Source of the DNA: Schleiferiaceae bacterium
GTDB lineage: Bacteria > Bacteroidota > Bacteroidia > Flavobacteriales > Schleiferiaceae
Direction of reading: 5' to 3'
DNA length: 64,000 nt
Assembly: GCA_018402665.1 (NCBI GenBank)
Contig: JAGYIN010000006.1
Location: 50,497-114,496 of the forward strand
The notes below the pieces were generated by a model, which saw only the letters and a list, made by a program, of their open reading frames with translations, was not told where the DNA came from and did no database searches. This document shows, piece by piece, positions 43,579 through 51,222 of this stretch (the first letter of the stretch is position 1; the number at the start of each line of letters is the position of its first letter). The position numbers and the translations under genes are program-made.

Positions 43579-44471
43579 TATTGTGAATGTACCAAAATCT
43601 TTGGGCTGTAAGACAATACCGTAACATGCGGATTTTCTGAATCCACATCTAAACCTACGCCTTCTTCAACGGCATGGAGTGCAACATTGAGATTAGCTTC
43701 CCATTTAGTTGGCTTCAAGAATGTAAACGGCCCACTCAACCAAATTTGTACCTCATGAGTATGACCTTCCCAGGTTACTTGAGTGGCGAACCTATCCTCT
43801 ACCCATAAATCTGATTGCGCGGTAATGACTACCTTATTTACGGATTGGGTAAGTTGCCTGCCCAATTCTCGAAGGCTGCTCGTTTCTCTTATTCGACCTT
43901 TCCATTCCGATTCCGGCAAATCAATAACAAGAGGACCATCAGGAATGGCCCATTCTGGTCCTGTAATTAGAATTTCTGCTGGAACAATCGAAGGCGGTGT
44001 GATCCATCTGTACCCCTCAGGGAGTTGAATATTTTCAGTCTCAAAACTCAACGGTACACTTCTCGTAACGAGCGCTGAAGTGGAGAAATAAAAGGTATCC
44101 GCTTGCGAGGAAAAGCTAAAGTTATAATCACCACCAAATCGTTCCGTAAGAATGCGACTTAAATCCGTGGGCAACATAAAGAGTCCTTTCGAATTCGCTC
44201 GAAGCGCATTGTTTGCCGAAAAAGATAGATCGACCCCATTGAACTGACGCATAAAGAGGGCGCTAAGGCCTTTCGATTGTACAGTAACTAAAGCAGCTAT
44301 GGTGCTGTCTTGCATCCAAAATGCATCTACTACAGAGGCGTCCGCAGTAAAGTTGATCGTGTATTGCCGCTCAAGGGTTGTGGCAGAAACTGTCATTACA
44401 AACCATATCAATGCAGCAAATACTAGGAACAGTAATGCTTCAATACGGATATGTTGGAACAGTTTACGCAT
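43578..44471 (-). CDS. YbbR/CdaR-like single-pass membrane protein
   Basis: A 297-residue protein with one N-terminal transmembrane helix (ALLFLVFAALIWFVMTVSAT, residues 12-31) and an extracytoplasmic beta-rich part with YbbR-like repeat segments (SVPLSFETENIQLPEGYRWI, PAEILITGPEWAI). YbbR/CdaR proteins regulate cyclic-di-AMP cyclase CdaA in Firmicutes; here cdaA is not near, so that role is not shown. Unusually, its ATG (44469-44471) touches the T-tract of the intrinsic terminator ending yajC. It overlaps coaE by one base. Confidence 0.75.
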   Translation of the reverse strand: MRKLFQHIRIEALLFLVFAALIWFVMTVSATTLERQYTINFTADASVVDAFWMQDSTIAALVTVQSKGLSALFMRQFNGVDLSFSANNALRANSKGLFMLPTDLSRILTERFGGDYNFSFSSQADTFYFSTSALVTRSVPLSFETENIQLPEGYRWITPPSIVPAEILITGPEWAIPDGPLVIDLPESEWKGRIRETSSLRELGRQLTQSVNKVVITAQSDLWVEDRFATQVTWEGHTHEVQIWLSGPFTFLKPTKWEANLNVALHAVEEGVGLDVDSENPHVTVLSYSPKILVHSQ

Positions 44472-44495
44472 AAAAAAACCGGCCTGAGCCGGTTT
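44472..44495 (-). terminator. Intrinsic terminator between yajC and the YbbR-like gene, abutting its start codon
   Basis: Minus strand: AAACCGGC, loop TCAG, GCCGGTTT, with the T-run continuing for four T to position 44472, directly followed by ATG at 44471-44469. A transcript of ybbR must either read through it or begin within it. The hairpin could also modulate translation. Confidence 0.85.
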
Positions 44496-44500
44496 CTAAA

Positions 44501-44809
44501 TTACTTCTCAGCAGTGGAATACTGTGCACTCAGCTCTTTGCTAATGCCGCTTTTTTCCAATTTTAATCTGCTATTTTCAGATTCTAAAATGATGTAATTA
44601 TCGGCTACTTCAAGGATTTTACCATGAATACCGCTCGTGGTAACAATACGGCTGCCTTTTTTCACCTCACTTCTAAATTTCGTCTCTTCTTTTTGTTTCT
44701 TCATCTGTGGACGGAAGAAGAAAAGATACATGACCCCAAGGATCATAATAAACGGTAAAAGACTCATAACGCCGCCGCCTGCGGCAGCCTGTAAAAATAA
44801 ATTCATCAT
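44501..44809 (-). CDS. yajC: Preprotein translocase subunit YajC
   Basis: A 102-residue single-pass protein, typical length. One transmembrane helix (LLPFIMILGVMYLFFF, about residues 17-34), followed by RPQMKKQKEETKFRSEVKKG, the universal YajC motif, and a small beta domain RIVTTSGIHGKILEVADNYI. It is an accessory of SecDF-YajC with SecYEG. It overlaps the DUF1573 gene upstream by 4 bases and ends at a terminator before the YbbR-like gene. Confidence 0.95.
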   Translation of the reverse strand: MMNLFLQAAAGGGVMSLLPFIMILGVMYLFFFRPQMKKQKEETKFRSEVKKGSRIVTTSGIHGKILEVADNYIILESENSRLKLEKSGISKELSAQYSTAEK

Positions 44810-45246
44810 TTGTTTTCGCTAGATAATACGGTTGAAGTGATATTCAAAACCTTAGTTTGTGGTACTGCGTTCGTTGTAAGGGTAACACGCTTGTCTTGAC
44901 GACCCGCACGTCCTTGACTATTAAAGCTTACTTTAATTACGCCTGTTTCACCCGGTGCTATTGGATTACGTGGCCAATCTGGCACCGTACAACCACAAGA
45001 TCCCTGGGCATTTGAAATGATTAACGGTCCTTCACCTTCGTTTTTAAAAGTGAACGTGTGCTCTGCAACCACGCCTTCTTGAATTTCGCCAAAATCATGA
45101 AAGTCTGATTCAAATGCGATGGTGGGTAAAGCCTCCATCATTGCTTCCTCAGAGGAAACTTCATTAGACGATTCAATTCTACTGGTAGCGTCATTACACG
45201 CGGTGGCAAAAAACAATACCGATACTAGAAGTACTACTTTTTTCAT
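44806..45246 (-). CDS. DUF1573 lipoprotein
   Basis: A 146-residue lipoprotein from the ATG at 45244-45246: MKKVVLLVSVLFFATAC, lipobox with Cys17. An upstream start at 45267 would overlap nusB and add seven residues, so the shorter is taken. The rest is an Ig-like DUF1573 domain: FHDFGEIQEGVVAEHTFTFK, GSCGCTVPDWPRNPIAPGET and KVSFNSQGRAGRQ. DUF1573 is common in Bacteroidota envelope proteins with unknown function. Between nusB and yajC in the same operon. Confidence 0.85.
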   Translation of the reverse strand: MKKVVLLVSVLFFATACNDATSRIESSNEVSSEEAMMEALPTIAFESDFHDFGEIQEGVVAEHTFTFKNEGEGPLIISNAQGSCGCTVPDWPRNPIAPGETGVIKVSFNSQGRAGRQDKRVTLTTNAVPQTKVLNITSTVLSSENK

Positions 45247-45259
45247 GTTTATTCTTTTA

Positions 45260-46198
45260 TTATTCAATCATTCCTCGGCCGACTTTATTCATCAAGCCTT
45301 CCTCACGCAAATTAGCAACGATTTTATCAAGTACGCCATTGATGAACGAAGAACTTTTCGGCGTGCTGTATTCCTTCGCTAAATCTAAGTACTCATTCAA
45401 ACTCACCTTTACAGGGATTTCCTCGAATCCGCGCCATTCTGCGATGCAGAGCTTCATCACTAAAACATCCATTTTCGCGATTCGGTCACTTTCCCAGTTT
45501 TTACTTTTTTCTTCAATTCTACGAATACTATCGCCATTGAATTCGAAATATTTACGGACTAACAAAGGACCAAAGGCTGCATCACTCTCATCTTTGAAAA
45601 GTTTAGGAATAGTGAGCGCTTTATCCCCTTCTTTCCAACTGGAAAGTACTTTCGCCGTCATCATTTGGGCAGCATCTAGATCGTCGCTCCACTGCGCGTG
45701 CTGGTCTTCATAGAGGTCATGAATAAATTCATTTTCCGCTATATGTTGTTGATACATTTCTCTCAAGAAGCGCTTGTCTCCAGCATGTGTGGCGGGTTGA
45801 GAAGTAAACTCCTCAAAGCGATCGGAAGCATAAATAGTCTCCCACAAATTCCGGAAATGATGCGCATAGTCTGTCCAGTTGACATGAGAGCCTTCAATAA
45901 GTGCCGAAAGCGCACTGCTTTGCTCACATTTTTCAAAAAAGGAAATTCCTGTAAATCGCTCGATGCGATCCAGGGCATCTTGATCAGGCTTAGCGCGTTG
46001 TTCAATGCGATCGTAATGCGCCTTTGCTTCTTTATTTAAACGCAAAAACGCACTAATGTCCCAAGCAAATAGGTCATGAACTTCGTCAAGAGATTTATCC
46101 AGGTTACGTAAAAGCACGGCTGCACCCATATCTAAATCCGTAGATTGGGCATAGAGGTGGTGCATCACCTTAATTCTGATGTGACGTCTAGTTATCAT
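45260..46198 (-). CDS. nusB: Transcription antitermination factor NusB, long form
   Basis: A 312-residue NusB; the C-terminal ~150 residues carry the helical NusB fold (VLVMKLCIAEWRGFEEIPVK, LNEYLDLAKEYSTPKSSSFI, GVLDKIVANLREEG), while the N-terminal ~160 residues are an extra helical part also starting RRHIRIKVMHHLYAQ, as in Bacteroidota NusB. E. coli NusB has ~140 residues. It binds boxA RNA with S10 to allow rRNA antitermination. First gene in the minus operon; a -7 box CAAATATA (46301-46308) reads towards it, about 100 bases before. Confidence 0.88.
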   Translation of the reverse strand: MITRRHIRIKVMHHLYAQSTDLDMGAAVLLRNLDKSLDEVHDLFAWDISAFLRLNKEAKAHYDRIEQRAKPDQDALDRIERFTGISFFEKCEQSSALSALIEGSHVNWTDYAHHFRNLWETIYASDRFEEFTSQPATHAGDKRFLREMYQQHIAENEFIHDLYEDQHAQWSDDLDAAQMMTAKVLSSWKEGDKALTIPKLFKDESDAAFGPLLVRKYFEFNGDSIRRIEEKSKNWESDRIAKMDVLVMKLCIAEWRGFEEIPVKVSLNEYLDLAKEYSTPKSSSFINGVLDKIVANLREEGLMNKVGRGMIE

Positions 46199-46300
46199 AT
46201 GTGGTATAAGATTGTATGCGGATGTTCCTTTTCGAGAACCGAATTCACTAAAGAGGTGTTATTTTTGACAAACCGCATGCAAAGGACTTTTTAACTGCGG

Positions 46301-46308
46301 CAAATATA
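46301..46308 (-). promoter_or_regulatory. Probable -7 box for nusB operon
   Basis: On the minus strand TATATTTG (TAnnTTTG), 103 bases before the nusB ATG. No TTG at -33 spacing. Confidence 0.45.
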
Positions 46309-46333
46309 CAGCGGTACTAACGCTCTTCCACCT

Positions 46334-48103
46334 ATGAATGCATTAAAAAAACTCAATCCCTATTTTCTCAAGCATAAATGGCTATTGATCACTGGGGGTG
46401 CCTTTGTCATCATATCGGTGGTTTTTAAGCTTTTTCCTGCGTTAATGATTCGCAACAGCTTCGATACCATAGCGCGCGTGATTGAAGACTATAAAAACGG
46501 TGCCGTAGAAGACGAGACGGTTCGATGGGAATTGGTTCGTTACGGGCTATACATCATTGCTTCAGCCGTTCTACAGGGCATTTTCATGTACTTCATGCGC
46601 CAAACCATCATCGTGATGTCCCGTCACATTGAATATGACTTGAAAAATGTGGTTTTTGATCACTACCAGCGGTTAACGCAGCGTTTCTTCAAGAAAAACA
46701 ATACGGGAGATTTGATGAACCGGATTTCTGAGGACGTGAGTAAGGTTCGAATGTACGTAGGACCGGCAATCATGTATACCCTCAATACCGGATTCACGAT
46801 CATTTTAGTCATTTCCATTATGATCAGCGTAAGTCCGAAGTTGACGCTTTTAACGCTCATTCCCCTACCCTTTTTAGCGTATTTAATTTATAAGGTGGCC
46901 AATTTAATCCAGGAAAGATCGCATGCCGTTCAATCGCAGTTGTCGAACCTCAGTACGTTTGCACAAGAGTCCTTCTCGGGTACACGCGTGATTAAATCGT
47001 ACCATAAGATACCGTGGTTCTTTGAAAAATTTAAAGACCAAGCGCTCGAATATAGAAGTGTCAATGAAAAATTGTTCCGTGTAAACGCTGTATTTCAACC
47101 CCTCATGATCTTCATGGTTGGGCTCAGCACGTTGATCACCATCTATGTTGGAGGTAAGCTGTACATGGCGGGAGAAGTCAGTGCCGGGAACATCACTGAA
47201 TTCATTTATTATGTGAATTTACTGACGTGGCCCATAGCATCCATTGGATGGGTAACGTCTTTAGTACAAAGTGCCTCTGCATCGATGGAGCGTTTGGATG
47301 AATTTTTAAATGAGGCGCCGGATTTTGAAAGTGGCCAATTCATACCGACCGAATTCAAAGGCCATATTGTGTTTGATCGAGTTTCCTTTACCTATCCCAA
47401 CAGCGGCGTTCAGGCATTAAAAGAGATCAGCTTCGAGCTCAAATCTGGACAAAGCCTGGGCGTTTTAGGGAAAACCGGTGCTGGGAAGAGTACCATTGCA
47501 GCACTCATTGTTAGACAGTACGACCCAACATCTGGGGCCATTTATATCGACGGAGTGAATTTAAAAGAGTGGAACCTACCGGCCTTAAAGGGTCATCTGG
47601 GTTGGGTGCCCCAAGAAGCATTTTTATTCAGTGATACTATTGCGAACAACATTTCCTTTGGGATGGATTCGTTCAATTTACCGGAGGTTATCGCAGCTTC
47701 GAAAGCAGCCGGTGTGCATGGAAATATCATTGAGTTCCCAAAAAGCTACGAAACGCGGGTTGGAGAACGAGGTGTAACCCTATCAGGAGGACAAAAACAA
47801 AGAGTAAGTATTGCACGAGCTTTGATTAAAAAACCAGAAATCATGGTTTTCGATGATTGCTTGAGTGCGGTAGATACTGAAACTGAAGAGATCATTTTAA
47901 CGAATATCAAAGCTGCAACACAGGACGTATCTTCCTTGATTATTGCGCACCGAATTTCATCAGTGAAACATTGTGATCAGATCATCTGTCTTGAAGACGG
48001 ACGTGTAATTGAACGGGGAACTGCAGAAGAACTGCAGCAATCCGGCGGTCACTTTGCAGAATTGGTCGCCTTACAATTGGACTCGACTTTGGAGGAAAAT
48101 TAA
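46334..48103 (+). CDS. ABC exporter, fused membrane and ATPase domains
   Basis: A 589-residue half-transporter of the MsbA/LmrA type. The membrane domain at 1-320 has six helices; the nucleotide-binding domain at about 340-585 has Walker A GKTGAGKSTIAALIVRQY, Q-loop WVPQEAFLFSD, signature LSGGQKQRVSIARAL, Walker B PEIMVFDDCLSAVD (Asp-Asp instead of the usual Asp-Glu) and IIAHRISSV with the H-loop His. The catalytic Glu position reads Asp (D in MVFDDC), which lowers ATPase activity in some homologues. It probably forms homodimers. Substrate unknown, lipid or peptide. Monocistronic and divergent from nusB. Confidence 0.9.
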   Translation: MNALKKLNPYFLKHKWLLITGGAFVIISVVFKLFPALMIRNSFDTIARVIEDYKNGAVEDETVRWELVRYGLYIIASAVLQGIFMYFMRQTIIVMSRHIEYDLKNVVFDHYQRLTQRFFKKNNTGDLMNRISEDVSKVRMYVGPAIMYTLNTGFTIILVISIMISVSPKLTLLTLIPLPFLAYLIYKVANLIQERSHAVQSQLSNLSTFAQESFSGTRVIKSYHKIPWFFEKFKDQALEYRSVNEKLFRVNAVFQPLMIFMVGLSTLITIYVGGKLYMAGEVSAGNITEFIYYVNLLTWPIASIGWVTSLVQSASASMERLDEFLNEAPDFESGQFIPTEFKGHIVFDRVSFTYPNSGVQALKEISFELKSGQSLGVLGKTGAGKSTIAALIVRQYDPTSGAIYIDGVNLKEWNLPALKGHLGWVPQEAFLFSDTIANNISFGMDSFNLPEVIAASKAAGVHGNIIEFPKSYETRVGERGVTLSGGQKQRVSIARALIKKPEIMVFDDCLSAVDTETEEIILTNIKAATQDVSSLIIAHRISSVKHCDQIICLEDGRVIERGTAEELQQSGGHFAELVALQLDSTLEEN

Positions 48104-48149
48104 GAACAATCTGTTCATTACTTTTTTAGCATTTCGCAGCCGGTTCGCT

Positions 48150-48157
48150 TACTTTTG
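48150..48157 (+). promoter_or_regulatory. -7 box for the par operon
   Basis: TACTTTTG (TAnnTTTG), 25 bases before the ParA ATG at 48182. The upstream TTG at 48155-48157 that could act as an earlier start belongs to the box itself. Confidence 0.55.
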
Positions 48158-48181
48158 ATTGTACAATGTAACGCATCATAT

Positions 48182-48946
48182 ATGTCACGAGTAATAGCTA
48201 TTGCCAATCAAAAAGGCGGTGTGGGAAAAACCACAACCGCGGTAAATCTGAGCGCCGCCCTAGGTGCATTGGAAAAACGCGTTCTTTTGATAGATGCTGA
48301 CCCTCAGGCTAATGCGACGAGCGGATTGGGTGTACAACCTGAAGAGGCTGGCGAAGGAACGTATGAACTGATTGAAGGTGCTAAAAAAGCGGAAGAATTG
48401 GTTCAAGCGACCAGCACGCCTGGCGTATCAATCATTCCAGCGCATTTAGATCTTGTCGCTGTGGAATTGGAAATTATAGACCAGCCGAAGCGTGAGTTTT
48501 TCTTAGCGAAAGCTTTGGAAGACATAAGAAGTACCTACGACTACATTATTATTGACTGTGCCCCTTCCCTAGGATTAATAACGTTAAATGCGCTTACTGC
48601 AGCTGATGCCGTTTTAGTTCCTATTCAGTGTGAATATTACGCATTGGAAGGTTTGGGTAAGTTGTTAAATACCATAAAAAAGGTGCAGGAATTGCACAAT
48701 GAAAACCTTGATGTGGAGGGGTTACTACTCACCATGTTTGACGGTCGATTGAGACTTTCTAATCAGGTTGCAGATGAAGTGCGTAGTCATTTTGAAGGCT
48801 TAGTTTTTGAAACCGTTATTCATAGAAACGTTAAGTTGAGTGAGGCGCCGAGCCATGGCGAGAACATTATCGCCTACGACGCTGGAAGCAAAGGCGCAGA
48901 GAATTATCTTACTTTAGCACAAGAGTTAATCGCAAAAGCAAGCTAA
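48182..48946 (+). CDS. parA: Chromosome partitioning ATPase ParA (Soj)
   Basis: A 254-residue ParA/Soj ATPase from the ATG at 48182. It begins MSRVIAIANQKGGVGKTTTA with the deviant Walker A KGGVGKTT; LLIDADPQANATSGLG is Walker A'; IDCAPSLGLITLNAL is the Walker B region. The longer reading from 48155 would start on a TTG inside the promoter box, so it is rejected. It works with ParB and a parS site to segregate the origin region; parS was not seen in the window. parB starts 3 bases after. Confidence 0.95.
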   Translation: MSRVIAIANQKGGVGKTTTAVNLSAALGALEKRVLLIDADPQANATSGLGVQPEEAGEGTYELIEGAKKAEELVQATSTPGVSIIPAHLDLVAVELEIIDQPKREFFLAKALEDIRSTYDYIIIDCAPSLGLITLNALTAADAVLVPIQCEYYALEGLGKLLNTIKKVQELHNENLDVEGLLLTMFDGRLRLSNQVADEVRSHFEGLVFETVIHRNVKLSEAPSHGENIIAYDAGSKGAENYLTLAQELIAKAS

Positions 48947-48949
48947 ATC

Positions 48950-49867
48950 ATGGCAAAAAGAGCAATGGGAAAAGGTTTGTCTGCCATTTTAGGCGACGAA
49001 GCTGCAAAGGTCAATAAGGTGACGGATCGTGGGGCTGAAAAGCTCGTAGGTTCTGTAGCCATGATTCCCTTAAGCAGTATTACCACGAACCCCTTTCAAC
49101 CCCGCTCTAATTTCGATAATGACGCGCTCGTTGAGCTTGCCCAGAGCATCAGCGAAGTCGGTATCATTCAGCCCATTACCGTTCGTAAGAACGGTATGCA
49201 ATTCGAGCTCATCAGTGGTGAGCGTAGATTTCGAGCATCTCAGATTGCAGGTTTGGACGAGATTCCAGCCTATGTTCGGTTGGCGGATGACCGTCACATG
49301 TTGGAATTGGCCATTGTAGAGAATTTACAGCGCGAAGATTTAGATCCTATCGAAATGGCTTATTCATGCAAGCGGATGATGGATGAGTTAGGGCTTACGC
49401 AGGAGGAAGTTGCGAGTAGACTTGGGAAAGGTCGTTCAACTATAACGAATTTTTTACGTCTTCTTAAATTGCCAGCGATCATTCAGGCCGAACTCAGGGA
49501 TTTGAATCGAAACGAAAGTCATGATGAGAATGCAGATGGTGCCTCTACTGTTGTGTTTACAATGGGACATGCACGTGCACTACTTAATCTACCTGGTGAA
49601 AACGAGCAAATTGAGTTGTATAAACGCATCCTTAAAAATGGACTAAGCGTTCGTCAAACGGAGGCATTCGCAAAAGAGGTAAAACAACCTAAACCGAAGC
49701 AAGCTGACCCTAAGCATCCCGGCGTTGTTGATTTAGAGTCTCAACTGGGTGGCTATTTCGATGCACCTGTTGCCATTCAACTCAGCGGTAATGGAAAAGG
49801 GAAAATTCAAATTTCCTTCGCTTCCGATGAAGATTTGCAGCGTATAATTTCGAAGCTCAATGATTAG
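48950..49867 (+). CDS. parB: Chromosome partitioning protein ParB (Spo0J)
   Basis: A 305-residue ParB/Spo0J. Residues 38-130 hold the CTPase/ParB-like N domain with NPFQPRSNFDNDALVELAQS, ISGERRFRASQIAGLDEIPA (the GERRxRA CTP motif), and IVENLQREDLDPIEMA; the central helix-turn-helix spans about 130-185 with TQEEVASRLGKGRSTITNFL, and the C-terminal dimer domain ends at SDEDLQRIISKLND. DNA is loaded at parS and spread. Overlaps the next gene by eight bases. Confidence 0.94.
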   Translation: MAKRAMGKGLSAILGDEAAKVNKVTDRGAEKLVGSVAMIPLSSITTNPFQPRSNFDNDALVELAQSISEVGIIQPITVRKNGMQFELISGERRFRASQIAGLDEIPAYVRLADDRHMLELAIVENLQREDLDPIEMAYSCKRMMDELGLTQEEVASRLGKGRSTITNFLRLLKLPAIIQAELRDLNRNESHDENADGASTVVFTMGHARALLNLPGENEQIELYKRILKNGLSVRQTEAFAKEVKQPKPKQADPKHPGVVDLESQLGGYFDAPVAIQLSGNGKGKIQISFASDEDLQRIISKLND

Positions 49868-50468
49868 AACGGCGCTCATAGCGTTGTTTATCTTTTTCTC
49901 TGTTGAATCCTCGGCACAGGTACAGGATACATTGGAGCACAGCCATACTGTGGCAGCAGCACACAATATTAAATTGGCCACTACCCTAGCATTGATTCCA
50001 GGCGCAGGTCAAATTTATAATAAGAAGTATTGGAAGGCACCGCTTGTATGGGGGGCCTTAGGAGGTGTTACCTATTACTATGTGGACTTAACGCAGGATT
50101 TCAATAGTTACGAATCTGTTCTTCAACTCATTATTGACGAACCCACTTTACAAACTAGAACGGAGTTAGAAACATTTGCGCCAGAGTTATTCAGCGGACT
50201 GCCCGCGCCGTTTTACCAAAATTCAACAAACGGTGTAGCGCAAGAAGCGATGGGTTACATGGAAGCATTGCGTACGCAAAGAGAATATGCGTTGTTTGGT
50301 CTTTTAGGGGTTTATCTATTGAATATTCTAGATGCGAACATCGATGCTCATTTGTTTGATTTTGACGTGAGTGATGATTTGTCGCTGCGTCCTTCACTGA
50401 ATACGAATACACGAGCTTATAGGCCTACAGAATTGGCCCCCGGCTTCACCTTAGTTCTTGCACTTTAA
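49860..50468 (+). CDS. DUF5683 exported/membrane protein
   Basis: A 202-residue protein starting MIRTALIALFIFFSVESSAQ, a signal peptide. Core: ATTLALIPGAGQIYNKKYWKA (a helix typical of DUF5683), PLVWGALGGVTYYYVDLT, and another hydrophobic helix YALFGLLGVYLLNILDANID. Its function is unknown, but the order parA-parB-DUF5683-dapB-lepB-wbqC is strongly conserved in Bacteroidota, so the call by neighbourhood is good. Begins 8 bases inside parB. Confidence 0.85.
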   Translation: MIRTALIALFIFFSVESSAQVQDTLEHSHTVAAAHNIKLATTLALIPGAGQIYNKKYWKAPLVWGALGGVTYYYVDLTQDFNSYESVLQLIIDEPTLQTRTELETFAPELFSGLPAPFYQNSTNGVAQEAMGYMEALRTQREYALFGLLGVYLLNILDANIDAHLFDFDVSDDLSLRPSLNTNTRAYRPTELAPGFTLVLAL

Positions 50469-51170
50469 ATGAAAATAGCACTCATCGGTTACGGTAGAAT
50501 GGGTAAAACCATTGAACGCATTGCACTTGAGCGAGGCCATGAAATTGTGTATATCAATAATGATGGCGTCCTTGCTATCGAACAAGCTGCATTGGCGGAT
50601 GTAGCCATTGAGTTTACGCAGCCGGATGCCGCAGCGGATAACATTACTAAACTATTGACAGCGGGCATACCCGTGGTCTCAGGAACGACAGGATGGCTTG
50701 AAGCTAAAAATAAGGTAGATGACGTGGCGGTGTCCCAAGCTGCAGGGTTTGTCTATGCCTCTAACTTTTCGCTCGGCGTAAATCTATTTTTTGCGTTGAA
50801 TGAAAAATTGGCAAGCATGATGAAAGGCTATTTAGAATATGCGCCTAGTATTCATGAAATACACCATACCGGAAAGAAAGACGAACCTTCAGGAACGGCC
50901 ATAACGACGGCGGAAGGAATATTGAAGGCCTATCCTACTTTGGAACATTGGACCATGGATTCTGGTTCAAGTGGACTACAAATAACTGCCGAACGCAAGG
51001 ATCCTTACTTCGGGACACATATTGTATCCTACGACAGTCCTATTGATACGATCGAATTAAAACATGAAGCGCACAGTAGAGACGGCTTTGCTTTGGGCGC
51101 GGTGATCGCCGCAGAATGGATACCTGGTAAAAAAGGTCCCTTCAGCATGAAGGATGTTTTAGGCCTGTAA
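50469..51170 (+). CDS. dapB: 4-hydroxy-tetrahydrodipicolinate reductase
   Basis: A 233-residue enzyme of the diaminopimelate pathway (lysine and peptidoglycan), reducing HTPA with NAD(P)H. Signatures: IALIGYGRMGKTIERIALER (Rossmann; shorter insert than E. coli), VVSGTTGWLE, YASNFSLGVNLFF, and the catalytic HHTGKKDEPSGTA loop. Immediately after DUF5683 (no gap). The length is a little shorter than E. coli (273), as in other Bacteroidota DapB. Confidence 0.94.
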   Translation: MKIALIGYGRMGKTIERIALERGHEIVYINNDGVLAIEQAALADVAIEFTQPDAAADNITKLLTAGIPVVSGTTGWLEAKNKVDDVAVSQAAGFVYASNFSLGVNLFFALNEKLASMMKGYLEYAPSIHEIHHTGKKDEPSGTAITTAEGILKAYPTLEHWTMDSGSSGLQITAERKDPYFGTHIVSYDSPIDTIELKHEAHSRDGFALGAVIAAEWIPGKKGPFSMKDVLGL

Positions 51171-51222
51171 TTTTCACAATACACTAACTTATCGTTAGCA
51201 AATAATAAAGTAGTTTCCCCGA

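Noticed and set aside
48182..49867. Expected parS site near parAB
   Set aside because: No 16-base parS palindrome was noticed in the window when scanned by eye; it may be elsewhere near the origin.
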